A stretch of DNA of 64,000 nt, taken from assembly GCA_030068525.1 (NCBI GenBank), contig JASJOS010000013.1, positions 62,001 through 126,000 on the forward strand. The letters run 5' to 3'. The notes beneath the pieces were generated by a model that saw only the letters and a program-made list of their open reading frames with translations, was not told the origin of the DNA and did no database searches. A program made the position numbers and the translations under genes. The DNA comes from Xanthocytophaga flava (lineage in GTDB: Bacteria > Bacteroidota > Bacteroidia > Cytophagales > 172606-1). Below, piece by piece: positions 43,155-52,885 of the stretch (the stretch's first letter is position 1; the number at the start of each line of letters is the position of its first letter).

Positions 43155-44993
43155 ATGTGCGGTATCGTAGCATACACAGGCTACAGACAGGCCTATCCCA
43201 TTTTGATTAAGGGATTAAAACGTCTGGAATACAGAGGATATGATAGTACAGGCATTGCCCTGTTAAACGAACAAAGCCTCAACGTTTACAAGAAAAAGGG
43301 TAAAGTCAGTGATCTGGAAGACTTTCTGGCAGACACCAATGTAAATGGAACCATTGGTATTGGTCATACACGCTGGGCTACCCACGGAGAACCTAATGAT
43401 GTCAATGCCCACCCTCACTATTCGTTCAGTAAGAACCTGGCAATGATTCATAATGGTATCATTGAAAACTACAGTTCTCTGAAACAGGAACTGATCAATC
43501 ATGGACATGTATTTCAAAGCCAGACAGATTCCGAAGTATTCATTCATTTTATAGAGCATGTCCAGGAGAAAGTCAACTGTTCACTGGAAGAAGCCATTCG
43601 GCTAGCGCTGAAGGAAATAGTCGGAGCCTATGCGATTGTGATTATGTCCAAAGACCACCCGAATACCTTGTTTGCAGCCCGAAAAGGTAGTCCGCTGGTA
43701 ATTGGTGTAGGAGAAAAAGAATATTTCCTTGCCTCTGATGCCACTCCGATTGTAGAATACACTAATGATGTAGTGTATCTTGATGACTACGAAATTGCTG
43801 TGTTATCAAAAGATAGTCTCACAATTAAAACCATTGAAGATGAGTCTATTGCCCCTTATATCCACACACTGGAGATGGAACTGGAGTCTATCGAAAAAGG
43901 AGGATATGAACATTTCATGCTAAAAGAGATATTTGAACAACCTCGTTCCGTGCATGACAGCATGCGTGGCCGTGTCAACTCAGCAACCGGACAGCTGTTG
44001 CTGGGCGGCTTACGGGAATATCTAAATAAGATGATTCATGCACGCCGTATTATCATTATCGGATGTGGAACTTCCTGGCATGCTGGTCTGGTAGCTGAAT
44101 ATATCTTTGAAGAATTTGCACGTGTTCCAGTTGAAGTAGAATATGCCTCAGAATTTCGTTACCGGAACCCTGTCATCAATGAAGGAGATGTTGTTATTGC
44201 CATTTCTCAATCGGGAGAAACGGCTGATACGCTGGCAGCTATTGAGTTAGCAAAATCTAAGGGAGCTATTATCTTTGGTGTTTGCAATGTAGTTGGCTCT
44301 TCTATACCCCGTGCTACCCATGCAGGTGCATATACCCATGCGGGTCCGGAAATTGGAGTAGCCAGTACCAAAGCATTCACTGCTCAGGTAGTAGTATTGA
44401 CTATGATGGGAATCATCCTTGCCAAAGCCAAAGGCACCATTTCTGAGACAGACTATCGCAAACTGCTCGTAGAACTGGAAACTATTCCTGAAAAAATTGA
44501 GAAGATTCTTAGCAATCACAAACAAATCGAATACATTAGTGATCTGTTTAAAGATGCGCGTAACTTTTTGTTCCTGGGACGTGGATATAACTTTCCTGTA
44601 GCACTCGAAGGTGCACTGAAACTAAAAGAGATTTCCTATATTCATGCAGAAGGCTATCCGGCAGCAGAAATGAAACATGGTCCGATTGCGCTTATTGATG
44701 AAGAGATGCCTGTCGTTTTTATTGCTACCAAAGACAGCAGTTACGAAAAAATCGTCTCCAATATCCAGGAGGTAAGAGCACGCAAAGGACGTGTCATAGC
44801 AGTAGTAACCGAAAACGATAAACTTATCTCTCAAATGGCTGAGTTTATCATTGAGATTCCACATACGCATGAAGCGTTAATGCCACTCCTATCGGTCATT
44901 CCATTGCAGTTACTATCCTATTATATAGCTGTAATGCGTGGTTGTAATGTGGATCAGCCGAGAAACCTGGCAAAATCTGTTACAGTCGAGTAA
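43155..44993 (+). CDS. glmS: glutamine-fructose-6-phosphate aminotransferase (isomerising)
   Basis: 612 residues, full length. MCGIVAYTGYRQAYP gives the catalytic Cys2 of the N-terminal glutaminase domain (about 1-240, with HTRWATHGEPNDVNAHPH). Two SIS sugar-isomerase domains follow (IIIGCGTSWHAG, AISQSGETADTLAAIELAKS and FLGRGYNFPVALEGALKLKE), ending in the family tail QPRNLAKSVTVE. It makes glucosamine 6-phosphate for peptidoglycan and lipopolysaccharide. Monocistronic with its own terminator. No glmS ribozyme-like leader is seen in the 87 bp upstream of it. Confidence 0.96.
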   Translation: MCGIVAYTGYRQAYPILIKGLKRLEYRGYDSTGIALLNEQSLNVYKKKGKVSDLEDFLADTNVNGTIGIGHTRWATHGEPNDVNAHPHYSFSKNLAMIHNGIIENYSSLKQELINHGHVFQSQTDSEVFIHFIEHVQEKVNCSLEEAIRLALKEIVGAYAIVIMSKDHPNTLFAARKGSPLVIGVGEKEYFLASDATPIVEYTNDVVYLDDYEIAVLSKDSLTIKTIEDESIAPYIHTLEMELESIEKGGYEHFMLKEIFEQPRSVHDSMRGRVNSATGQLLLGGLREYLNKMIHARRIIIIGCGTSWHAGLVAEYIFEEFARVPVEVEYASEFRYRNPVINEGDVVIAISQSGETADTLAAIELAKSKGAIIFGVCNVVGSSIPRATHAGAYTHAGPEIGVASTKAFTAQVVVLTMMGIILAKAKGTISETDYRKLLVELETIPEKIEKILSNHKQIEYISDLFKDARNFLFLGRGYNFPVALEGALKLKEISYIHAEGYPAAEMKHGPIALIDEEMPVVFIATKDSSYEKIVSNIQEVRARKGRVIAVVTENDKLISQMAEFIIEIPHTHEALMPLLSVIPLQLLSYYIAVMRGCNVDQPRNLAKSVTVE

Positions 44994-45018
44994 AATAACT
45001 ACATAAAAGCTTGATTAT

Positions 45019-45057
45019 AAGGAACGAAAGTACTATACTTCGTTCCTTTTTCTTTTT
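45019..45057 (+). terminator. terminator after glmS
   Basis: Arms AAGGAACGAA (45019-45028) and TTCGTTCCTT (45039-45048), followed by TTTTCTTTTT. It lies 26 bp after the glmS stop. Confidence 0.9.
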
Positions 45058-45186
45058 AGACGGCACTTCTGTATTTGAAGATCTGTCATTTCTGAGCATT
45101 ATTCATTATAAGATTACCACAAGCCACTTCCTGTACATTGGTGTTATCTATTCATTCAATTGCCGTCATGCTCACGGTAATAAGTC

Positions 45187-45885
45187 ATGAAAACGTCCAT
45201 ACTTATTGTTTTCCTAGCCTGTTGGCTAAACCAGCTTGAACTATCAGCTCAAACAAATGTAAAAAGCAAAAGAAAAAAGAGTACGCCCAAAGTAGCAATT
45301 CCAACAGCGGCTGCGCCTGTAGTTGTTCCGGAAGAAATTCTCTTGGGAAAGATAGTAACAGAAAAGATGACCATTAAAATTCACCGTATGGTGGAGGTTC
45401 ATCTGTCTGCCTGCCAGAAATGTGTAGGTACAGATCAGAATTACAAACCCAAATCCAATCACAGAGTATTGTTGTTTGAGATTTCACGTCGCAATCCCAA
45501 TACTTACGAACTCAATGCACAGGTAGAAAACACAACACCTCTCTATGCCCGTATTGTAGGGACAGACCATAAGGAATACCCTTGTTATACCATTCCATCT
45601 CTCATAGAAATAGCTATGGAGCAGAAACAAGGCATCAATGAAGGAAATGCCAAAATATATTACCAACTACTAAGCTCTGCGTCTCCCCGCACTGACCTAA
45701 AGGCATTTGCGCTTGCTGTTGAGATGCCATCTGATGTACAACCATTTGAACTAATCTGGAAGAAGGAACAACTATTAAAATGCACACTTAACATGCAGAA
45801 TAACAAATTCACACCTGCGCCATCCCTTGCTGCAGATAAAGCTCCGGATACAGATAGTAAAAAAAACTTTTCCCTGGCTCAATAA
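45187..45885 (+). CDS. exported uncharacterised protein (232 aa)
   Basis: A signal peptide (MKTSILIVFLACWLNQLELS, cleavage near AQT) is followed by a basic stretch (KSKRKKSTPK) and an Ala/Pro/Val-rich linker. A CxxC (LSACQKCVGTDQNYKPKSNH) in the middle might bind metal or form a disulfide. The C-terminal half has strand-rich composition (RVLLFEISRRNPNTYELNAQ). No family recognised. It stands alone with its own terminator. Confidence 0.6.
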   Translation: MKTSILIVFLACWLNQLELSAQTNVKSKRKKSTPKVAIPTAAAPVVVPEEILLGKIVTEKMTIKIHRMVEVHLSACQKCVGTDQNYKPKSNHRVLLFEISRRNPNTYELNAQVENTTPLYARIVGTDHKEYPCYTIPSLIEIAMEQKQGINEGNAKIYYQLLSSASPRTDLKAFALAVEMPSDVQPFELIWKKEQLLKCTLNMQNNKFTPAPSLAADKAPDTDSKKNFSLAQ

Positions 45886-45889
45886 CTAT

Positions 45890-45920
45890 CATCCATTCTG
45901 ATCTGCTTTCAGAATGGATG
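45890..45920 (+). terminator. terminator after the exported protein gene
   Basis: Arms CATCCATTCTGA (45890-45901) and TCAGAATGGATG (45909-45920), loop 7 nt, then ATTTTATTTC. It lies directly after the stop at 45885. Confidence 0.85.
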
Positions 45921-45963
45921 ATTTTATTTCTCCTGTCTATGTATTCTTCTTCTAGAACTTCTC

Positions 45964-45971
45964 TACCTTTG
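45964..45971 (+). promoter_or_regulatory. -7 box TACCTTTG for the DUF3109 gene
   Basis: A perfect TAnnTTTG match 78 bp before the ATG at 46050, just after the preceding terminator. Confidence 0.5.
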
Positions 45972-46049
45972 CAAATCCTTATGCCTAAACTTTTTTTAGA
46001 GATATAAGGTTAGTTTCTAAAACGCAAAAATTAATTGTAATCAAATCGG

Positions 46050-46649
46050 ATGCTAGTTGTTGGAAATACCTATATCAGCGATGACGTTGCTGAAAAACAG
46101 TTTGTTTGTGATCTGGAAAAATGCAAAGGCGCCTGTTGTACAGAAGGAGATCTCGGAGCTCCTCTGGATGAGGACGAGTTAGCCATTCTGGAGACTATTT
46201 ATCCTGTAGTTGCACCTTATCTGAGTGAAGAAGGACGAAAAGCTATTGAAGAACAAGGCAAATGGATCAAAGATTTTGAAGGTGACTATTCCACTCCTAC
46301 CATTGGAAACCGGGAATGTGCCTATGCTATTTATGACACAAAAGGAGTATTAAAGTGTGCTATAGAACAGGCCTATCTGGATGGTAAAATAGATTATCAC
46401 AAACCTATTTCCTGTCATCTGTATCCTATTCGCATCACCAAATACGATCAGTGGGATGCTATTAACTATCATCGCTGGCAAATATGCCATGCAGCTTGTC
46501 AATTAGGAGAATCGCTTAAAGTACCTGTATATAAATTTCTTAAGAATCCACTCATTCGCAAGTATGGAGAAGCATGGTACTCAGAACTGGAGCAGGAAGT
46601 CCAGAATAAAGAAACAGAGAAAGCAATATCCATAAAAAAACGAAAATAA
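46050..46649 (+). CDS. DUF3109 cysteine-rich protein
   Basis: 199 residues. The N-terminus [20 protein letters not shown] followed by [18 protein letters not shown] and later [24 protein letters not shown] and [11 protein letters not shown] matches DUF3109, a cysteine-rich family typical of Bacteroidota and related in pattern to YkgJ. The spaced Cys residues suggest a metal or iron-sulfur site. Function unknown. It has a -7 box and a strong terminator, so it is a single-gene unit. Confidence 0.85.
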   Translation: MLVVGNTYISDDVAEKQFVCDLEKCKGACCTEGDLGAPLDEDELAILETIYPVVAPYLSEEGRKAIEEQGKWIKDFEGDYSTPTIGNRECAYAIYDTKGVLKCAIEQAYLDGKIDYHKPISCHLYPIRITKYDQWDAINYHRWQICHAACQLGESLKVPVYKFLKNPLIRKYGEAWYSELEQEVQNKETEKAISIKKRK

Positions 46650-46657
46650 ACAGTCTC

Positions 46658-46697
46658 CAAATAAAAAATCCCGTATTCGTACGGGATTTTTTATTTG
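46658..46697. terminator. 18-bp UUCG-loop terminator between DUF3109 and sod
   Basis: Perfect 18-bp arms (46658-46675 and 46680-46697) with a TTCG loop, A-rich to T-rich across the stem (core ATCCCGTA/TACGGGAT). It serves both convergent genes. Confidence 0.93.
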
Positions 46698-46713
46698 GTA
46701 TAACCTTAAAGCT

Positions 46714-47442
46714 TTATTTCTTCTTTGACTTTACACCTTCTGTATACCGTTGGTTAATGGCATTCCAGTTCAATACATTCCACCAGCCAGTTACATAATC
46801 AGCCCGTTTGTTCTGGTATTTCAAATAGTAAGCATGTTCCCATACATCGATTCCAAAAACAGGATACCCTCTTTCAGCTTCAGGAACTACGTCCATTAAT
46901 GGATTGTCCTGATTAGGAGTTGAAGTCACTGCCAGTTCACCTTTAGCCGTAACAATCAACCATGCCCAGCCTGATCCAAAGCGAGTTGTAGCTGCTTTAT
47001 TAAACTCTTCCTTGAACTTATCAAAGCTACCAAACTTTTTATCAATAGCTGCAGCTAATTCAGCTGAAGGCTTATTGGTATTGGGAGCAGCCATAATAGA
47101 CCAAAACATAGAATGATTATAGTGCCCTCCTGCATTGTTACGAACAGCAGCCGGATGTTTGCTCGCTGTTGCCAGAATATCAGCCAGACTCTGTTTTTCC
47201 AGAGGAGTACCTGTAATCGCTTTATTTAGATTGTCAACATAGGTTTTGTGGTGCTTATCATGGTGTATCTCCATGGTTAACTTATCTATATGCGGCTCTA
47301 ATGCATCAAATCCATAAGGAAGAGCTGGCAATGTAAAAATCTCTTTAGGCTCTACAAAAAATGATTTTGGAAGTAATAAACCCGCAAAACCAAGTAGTGC
47401 GGAATTGGAAAGAAAAACACGTCTGTTCATGGTTTGTTTCAT
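46714..47442 (-). CDS. sod: exported iron/manganese superoxide dismutase
   Basis: 242 residues. A Tat-like signal ([20 protein letters not shown]) precedes a complete Fe/Mn SOD. Metal ligands are His60 (MEIHHDKHH), His110 ([10 protein letters not shown]), Asp199 and His203 ([14 protein letters not shown]). The mature enzyme of about 205 residues would be periplasmic or membrane-tethered and would protect the envelope from superoxide. An ATG at 47430 (MNRRVFL) is an equally good start. Mn or Fe preference cannot be told safely. Confidence 0.92.
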   Translation of the reverse strand: MKQTMNRRVFLSNSALLGFAGLLLPKSFFVEPKEIFTLPALPYGFDALEPHIDKLTMEIHHDKHHKTYVDNLNKAITGTPLEKQSLADILATASKHPAAVRNNAGGHYNHSMFWSIMAAPNTNKPSAELAAAIDKKFGSFDKFKEEFNKAATTRFGSGWAWLIVTAKGELAVTSTPNQDNPLMDVVPEAERGYPVFGIDVWEHAYYLKYQNKRADYVTGWWNVLNWNAINQRYTEGVKSKKK

Positions 47443-47833
47443 TAAAAGTGATGTGTAAACGGCAAAAGTTTGTATGTATATACAATTATTTATTTATAAT
47501 TAGCCTGTATTAAACCTGCTACCATTTTCATGCCATCGTATGGAATAACAGAGTAAACCAATAGTACTAAAAATCTTTAGAAACTTGCCAAAGCTATCGG
47601 ATTTCCTGCAATAAATCATTCTTTCATTCATAAAATCTTTATTACTTTGCGAAAAGATAGCTACTGTTATACATAGGCTCTTTCCGCGCACTGTAATTAC
47701 AGAAAACTGAATATATGGAATTATAATTCCCAATAAAGTATAGCCCGTTGAGAAAACCCATAGTACAATTTCTGTATCTAACTGACTATCCGTTATTTTC
47801 GACACAACAAACAAAACCTAATTCATTTTTCAA
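47443..47833. other. 391-bp divergent intergenic region
   Basis: It separates sod from the 2OG oxygenase gene. A 104-codon minus-strand frame (47814 to 47500) is open, but with unusual composition and no family resemblance; I treat it as chance. No clear -7 boxes are seen. Confidence 0.4.
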
Positions 47834-48808
47834 ATGAACGAAATCCTTTATTCGGAAATTCCCTCACTTGACCTGTCTGATTTTACATCCGACGATCCTG
47901 TACGAAAAGCAAAATTTGTTGCAGATCTGGGTGCAGCATATAATGCGATTGGTTTTGTAGCCATTCGTAATCACTATTTAACAGAAGAACTCTCAACTAA
48001 ATTATACGATACATTTCAAAGATTCTTCTACTCCTCAGATGAATTGAAAAAGAAGTATGAATTTCCAGAACTTCATGGCCAAAGAGGATATATAGGAAAA
48101 GGTAAAGAGACAGCCAAGGGTTTCAAAACGCCTGACTTAAAAGAATTTTATCATATAGGACAACATGTAACAGATAATGATCCTGTTAAAAATGAATATC
48201 CTGCCAATGTATGGCCTGCCGAATTTCCGGAACTGGAAGAAATAGGACTGACTGTATATAAACAGCTGGAAAAAACAGGAATAGCCATGTTACAGGCTAT
48301 TGCTTTGTACTTAGGCCTGGATGAACACTATTTTGATGATAAAGTAAAAAATGGAAATAGTATTCTAAGATCTATACATTACTTTCCTATTGAAAATCCG
48401 GATGAAGTACCCGCAGATGCTGTACGCGCTGCGGCTCATGGAGATATTAATCTCATTACACTACTAATGGGAGCCAGTGCAGAAGGATTACAAGTACTCC
48501 GCCGGGATGGAGCCTGGATTCCAATCACAGCTCTACCAGAACAATTGATTGTCAATGTTGGTGATATGCTGGACCGTCTCACAAATAATAAATTGAAATC
48601 AACGATACACCGGGTTGTAAATCCACCTAAAGAAAAGATGAAAACATCCCGGTTCTCTATGCCATTCTTTATGCACCCCCGTTCGGAAATGGATCTGACT
48701 TGTTTGCCATCCTGCATTGATGAGGCACATCCTAAATTGTTTGCAGATATGACAGCAGGCGAATTTCTTAATGAGCGTCTTATTGAACTGGGCTTGAAAA
48801 AGAAATAG
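47834..48808 (+). CDS. isopenicillin-N-synthase-like 2OG/Fe(II) oxygenase
   Basis: 324 residues. The N-terminal DIOX_N region (IPSLDLSDFTSDDPVRKAKF, YNAIGFVAIRNHYL) precedes the jelly-roll with iron ligands His202 and Asp204 (AAHGDINLITLL) and His259 (TIHRVVNP), and the RFSMPFF block that binds the 2-oxoglutarate carboxylate. Substrates of bacterial members are varied (hydroxylation, desaturation, ring formation), so none is assigned. It lies 68 bp before chrA in the same direction; a functional link is not evident. Confidence 0.88.
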   Translation: MNEILYSEIPSLDLSDFTSDDPVRKAKFVADLGAAYNAIGFVAIRNHYLTEELSTKLYDTFQRFFYSSDELKKKYEFPELHGQRGYIGKGKETAKGFKTPDLKEFYHIGQHVTDNDPVKNEYPANVWPAEFPELEEIGLTVYKQLEKTGIAMLQAIALYLGLDEHYFDDKVKNGNSILRSIHYFPIENPDEVPADAVRAAAHGDINLITLLMGASAEGLQVLRRDGAWIPITALPEQLIVNVGDMLDRLTNNKLKSTIHRVVNPPKEKMKTSRFSMPFFMHPRSEMDLTCLPSCIDEAHPKLFADMTAGEFLNERLIELGLKKK

Positions 48809-48876
48809 AAATATGAATTACAGCTATTCATATGCACTATTGGCTGTACTGACTTACATATTAGAGCCACCTACTA

Positions 48877-50109
48877 ATGCTTGATATACGTCCTTCACTG
48901 AAACTACCTACTCCTCCCCGTGAAAAAGTCAGGAGGATACGGTATTTTATCTTTCTGAAGGACGTATTTATATTGGCAATTACGGCTATGGGAGGCCCAC
49001 AAGCCCATCTGGCCTTGTATCTGGAAGTGCTCGTTAAAAAAAGAGCCTATGTCACAGAAGAAGAACTAATGGAACTAACTGCACTTTGCTCCATTCTTCC
49101 TGGCCCGTCCTCTACACAAACATTAACTGCCATTGCCTTTAAAATTGGAGGTCCTAATCTTGCCTATCTCACCTTATTAGTATGGATTACTCCAGCCGTT
49201 GCTATTATGACCGCGGCAGCTTTATCCATCAATTATTTACAGGCGCATCAGATTTCGCTCGATTTTACTCACTTTATACAACCCATGGCAGTGGGATTTA
49301 TGATTTATGCCGGCTTTCAGATTGGTCGTAAAGTCTTTACCAATGCAATGCGTGTAGGGATTGGTTCTGTAGCAGCTATATTAGGTCTGATATTTCAGTC
49401 ACCATATATCCCACCCATTGTTTTACTGATTGGAGGTATTACTACAGCTGTTCAGTTCAACAAACTTGAACGACAGGAACACAAAGATCCGCTTCAGATC
49501 CAATGGTCTAACTTTTTACTCTGGCTGGCTATACTAGTGGTGGCAGCTATCATTGGTGGTATTACCCGCTGGCTACCAATACGTTTGTTTGAGAACTTTT
49601 ACCGAAATGGCAGTCTGATTTTTGGAGGAGGACAAGTGCTAATCCCGTTGATGTTTACGGAGTTCGTTCTCTTTAAGAAAAAGCAATACCTCACACAGGA
49701 AGAGTTTCTGTCCGGTTATGCCATTGCACAAACAGTTCCAGGACCTGTTTTTGCCTTTACCGCCTTTATTGGTACACTTGCCATGCGTGATTATGGTATA
49801 CCCGGACAATTACTGGGTAGTATGGCAGCTACAGCTGGTATATTTTTGCCTGGTACATTTTTGATATTCTTTGTGTATCGTTTCTGGAATCAGCTTAAAC
49901 AATACCGTGTAGTCCGGGCTTCTCTGGAAGGAATCAATGCAGCGTCAACCGGATTAATTGTGTCTGCCATAATACCTATGTTTGAGCCATCAGCAGGTAA
50001 TATCCTTGACATAAGTGTAATCGTTACTACATTTTTACTTCTTAACTTTACAAAGATACCTCATCCTATTATTGTGGTAGTAGGCTTATTATTAGGATTT
50101 ATTCTATAG
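48877..50109 (+). CDS. chrA: chromate transporter, long ChrA form
   Basis: 410 residues with two homologous halves, the long-chain CHR arrangement. The first half shows ITAMGGPQAHLALYLEVLVK and LCSILPGPSSTQTLTAIAFK, the second FGGGQVLIPLMFTEFVLFKK and IAQTVPGPVFAFTAFIG. About ten to twelve membrane segments. ChrA exports chromate, giving resistance; sulfate is a competing anion in relatives. A hairpin terminator follows. The first 25 residues before the first helix are basic. Confidence 0.9.
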   Translation: MLDIRPSLKLPTPPREKVRRIRYFIFLKDVFILAITAMGGPQAHLALYLEVLVKKRAYVTEEELMELTALCSILPGPSSTQTLTAIAFKIGGPNLAYLTLLVWITPAVAIMTAAALSINYLQAHQISLDFTHFIQPMAVGFMIYAGFQIGRKVFTNAMRVGIGSVAAILGLIFQSPYIPPIVLLIGGITTAVQFNKLERQEHKDPLQIQWSNFLLWLAILVVAAIIGGITRWLPIRLFENFYRNGSLIFGGGQVLIPLMFTEFVLFKKKQYLTQEEFLSGYAIAQTVPGPVFAFTAFIGTLAMRDYGIPGQLLGSMAATAGIFLPGTFLIFFVYRFWNQLKQYRVVRASLEGINAASTGLIVSAIIPMFEPSAGNILDISVIVTTFLLLNFTKIPHPIIVVVGLLLGFIL

Positions 50110-50144
50110 AACTTTTCCAAACGAATAAAGCATGATAGCCATCT

Positions 50145-50174
50145 AAATCGGAAATATTCAATTTCCGATTTTTT
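50145..50174 (+). terminator. terminator after chrA
   Basis: Arms AAATCGGAAAT (50145-50155) and ATTTCCGATTT (50161-50171), loop 5 nt, followed by TTTATTTG. Confidence 0.85.
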
Positions 50175-50413
50175 ATTTGCAAAGTTAAAAATATGCTATA
50201 AATTTATGACTACTTGATGGATAAATTGAACTTTATTTATAATTTATTTCAAAACGAGAGAATCACCAAAGGTATATAAGGTCTATACTCAGAATATTTG
50301 AGGAAGATATAGTAGAAAAAGCATAGTAGCCTCAAAGAAAATGGTTGTATAGAACCAATATTATTTTTAAAAACCTTCATCAAAATACAATTTACTAAAA
50401 ATCTGACTTTTTA
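50175..50413. other. intergenic region before the acyl-CoA dehydrogenase gene
   Basis: AT-rich, 239 bp, without ORF. No perfect TAnnTTTG box is seen before the acyl-CoA dehydrogenase ATG, so its promoter is not located. Confidence 0.3.
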
Positions 50414-51580
50414 ATGGAAAATACATTTATCTCCTCTCCTCTTAGTTTTCACTTATCCGAAGAACATCTGGCAGTGCAGGCTGCAGCACGAGATTTTGCA
50501 CGTACAGAACTCTTACCCGGTGTTATAGACCGTGATGAACACCAGATTTTTCCTAAAGAACAAATCCGCAAAATGGGAGAGCTAGGATTTATGGGAATGA
50601 TGGTGAGTGAACAATATGGAGGTGGAGGTATGGATACCATCAGTTATGTATTAGCGATGGAAGAGATTTCCAAAATTGATGCTTCCGCATCAGTATGTAT
50701 GTCTGTAAACAACTCATTGGTATGCTGGGGTTTGGAAAACTATGGAACAGAAGAACAAAAGCAAAAATATCTGACACGTCTGGCAACAGGCGAAATTATA
50801 GGCGCGTTCTGCCTCTCTGAGCCTGAGGCAGGTTCTGATGCGACCTCGCAACGTACTACAGCAGTCGACATGGGTGACTATTATTTGCTGAATGGTACTA
50901 AAAACTGGATTACAAATGGAAGTTCAGCTTCTGTATATCTGGTTATAGCTCAAACCTATCCGGAAAAAGGGCACAGAGGCATCAACGCCCTGATAGTAGA
51001 ACGTGATTCACCTGGATTTGAGGTAGGAAAAAAAGAAAATAAATTGGGCATCAGAGGATCTGACACACATTCTTTGATGTTTACAGATGTAAAAGTTCCA
51101 AAAGAAAACAGAATTGGAGAAGATGGATTCGGGTTTAAATTTGCCATGCAAACGCTGAGCGGAGGCCGTATAGGTATAGCCTCTCAAGCATTGGGAATTG
51201 CATCAGGAGCCTATGAACTAGCAGTAGAATATGCAAAACAACGTCAGGCTTTTGGAAAACCTATTGCAGATCACCAGGCCATCCAGTTTAAGTTGGCAGA
51301 TATGGCAACACAGATTGAAGCAGCCCGCTTACTGTGTTTAAAAGCTGCCTATCTGAAAGATCAGCATGCCGATTTTGCACGTGCAGCATCTATGGCTAAA
51401 TTATATGCATCTCAGGTTGCAATGGACGTAACGGTGGAAGCAGTTCAGGTACATGGAGGCTATGGATATGTCAAAGAATATCATGTTGAACGCCTTATGC
51501 GGGATGCAAAAATCACACAGATTTATGAAGGAACCTCTGAAATACAAAAAATTGTAATTGCACGGGATATTCTCAAATAG
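50414..51580 (+). CDS. acyl-CoA dehydrogenase
   Basis: 388 residues, the usual length. The signature FCLSEPEAGSDATSQRTTA binds the flavin and the late signature AVQVHGGYGYVKEYHVERLM is intact. IYEGTSEIQKIV contains the catalytic-base Glu372, in the position used by short- and medium-chain enzymes. It oxidises an acyl-CoA (butyryl-CoA-like substrates are most likely) with FAD and passes electrons to electron-transfer flavoprotein. Single gene followed by an AraC regulator 182 bp downstream. Confidence 0.93.
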   Translation: MENTFISSPLSFHLSEEHLAVQAAARDFARTELLPGVIDRDEHQIFPKEQIRKMGELGFMGMMVSEQYGGGGMDTISYVLAMEEISKIDASASVCMSVNNSLVCWGLENYGTEEQKQKYLTRLATGEIIGAFCLSEPEAGSDATSQRTTAVDMGDYYLLNGTKNWITNGSSASVYLVIAQTYPEKGHRGINALIVERDSPGFEVGKKENKLGIRGSDTHSLMFTDVKVPKENRIGEDGFGFKFAMQTLSGGRIGIASQALGIASGAYELAVEYAKQRQAFGKPIADHQAIQFKLADMATQIEAARLLCLKAAYLKDQHADFARAASMAKLYASQVAMDVTVEAVQVHGGYGYVKEYHVERLMRDAKITQIYEGTSEIQKIVIARDILK

Positions 51581-51762
51581 AAAATAAGGCATTATCTTAC
51601 TTTTGGCCAATTTTATTACTACGATTTGTTTTTAAATTGTTTCTTTCGTAGAATTGTGCAAAATTAAAAAAGCGAGCACCCCGAACTTTTTTTGTATATT
51701 ATTCCTTTATTATACAACTATTCACCGATATATCCATATTTTTCCAACCCAAGCACCTCAGT

Positions 51763-52683
51763 ATGGAAGATTATAACAAGATTATTGAATCTCTTGGCAT
51801 CAAATTTTTAAAAGCCAAAAACATTAAATTATTACAGCCCATTCACGTAAGAAACTATTATGATGTAGAAAATACTATTATCTTACTACACCAGGGTACA
51901 TTATCTTACGGGCCTGACAATATAAAAGTAAGTGAAGGAGATATTTTATTCATTCCAGGAGGTAAGCTATTGAGTATCACATATGGGGCTAATCCTACTA
52001 CCATCACAAACGAAGAATTTGTCAGCAATAAAGAAAAGTACTTTGCAGCCAATCGGGACATTGCCCGGATTGGAGCATTAAGCGACTCGTTTTCACAGGT
52101 TAGCTTTGAAGCCAAGGTATTTGATTCTGTAAACTTCTTTGCGTCACTGGATATTCCTCCATTTATTATCTCAGGAGTACCGGAACTTCTTCGGACTATT
52201 CAGGAACTGGTAGCAGAACAACTTCAGGATCTGCCAGGCAAAGAACGGGTAACGCAAATAAAAACAGATGAAATTGTGGTAGAAATTGTGCGGTATATAT
52301 TGAAAAACCGTATGTTTGTAGAAAAGCTGGCAACCAACAGCACCTATTTCAAAGATCCTCGTCTAATAGATATATTCAATCATATCAAGATAAATCTGGG
52401 AGGCGATCTATCTAACAAGGTATTAGCGAATGTTGCCAATGTATCAGAAGATTATGTAGGGCAGTATTTTAAAATGCTGACAGGCATTAATCCTCAGGAT
52501 TACATTGAATATCAGCGCATGGAACAGGCAGTAAAACTTCTGCGTACAACCAAGAAAAGTATTCGGGAGATTGGCCACGAGGTAGGGTATAAAGACACTG
52601 CATACTTCTGCCGCCGTTTCAAAATGATGTTTGGTATTCCAGCAGGTAAAATGCGTCGCCGGGAAACACTGATGAACATATAA
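51763..52683 (+). CDS. AraC-family transcriptional regulator with cupin-like N-terminus
   Basis: 306 residues. The N-terminal ligand region has a cupin-like strand pattern (IILLHQGTLSYGPDNIKVSE and GDILFIPGGKLLSI). The C-terminus holds two AraC HTH units: VLANVANVSEDYVGQYFKML with NPQDYIEYQRMEQAVKLL, and SIREIGHEVGYKDTAYFCRR with FKMMFGIPAGKMRRR. The target is unknown; the nearest candidates are the acyl-CoA dehydrogenase upstream or PEP carboxylase downstream. A terminator follows. Confidence 0.88.
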   Translation: MEDYNKIIESLGIKFLKAKNIKLLQPIHVRNYYDVENTIILLHQGTLSYGPDNIKVSEGDILFIPGGKLLSITYGANPTTITNEEFVSNKEKYFAANRDIARIGALSDSFSQVSFEAKVFDSVNFFASLDIPPFIISGVPELLRTIQELVAEQLQDLPGKERVTQIKTDEIVVEIVRYILKNRMFVEKLATNSTYFKDPRLIDIFNHIKINLGGDLSNKVLANVANVSEDYVGQYFKMLTGINPQDYIEYQRMEQAVKLLRTTKKSIREIGHEVGYKDTAYFCRRFKMMFGIPAGKMRRRETLMNI

Positions 52684-52739
52684 GGGTTTTTACTTATTTA
52701 CAGATACCGCTCTTACCCTAACAAACCTTCCTTACAACG

Positions 52740-52767
52740 GCCTTGGTATTATACCAAGGCTTTTTTT
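52740..52767 (+). terminator. terminator after the AraC gene
   Basis: Arms GCCTTGGTA (52740-52748) and TACCAAGGC (52752-52760), loop 3 nt, then TTTTTTT. Confidence 0.9.
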
Positions 52768-52784
52768 ATTTTTAATTTGAATTA

Positions 52785-52818
52785 TTGTAAAAAATATAAA
52801 CCTGATATTTTACATTTG
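52785..52818 (+). promoter_or_regulatory. promoter for ppc: TTG, 23 bp, TACATTTG
   Basis: TTG at 52785-52787 and TACATTTG at 52811-52818 give a Bacteroidota promoter with 23-bp spacing, 68 bp before the ppc ATG. Confidence 0.55.
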
Positions 52819-52885
52819 CACAAAAGAATATTTTATGAGTAAGTCCCACTAGCCATACAGGATTTCTACCTGATACTTACAACCC

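Noticed and set aside
47500..47814. 104-codon minus-strand frame between sod and the 2OG oxygenase gene
   Set aside because: No family resemblance, odd composition and no promoter; it occupies the region where both divergent promoters must lie.
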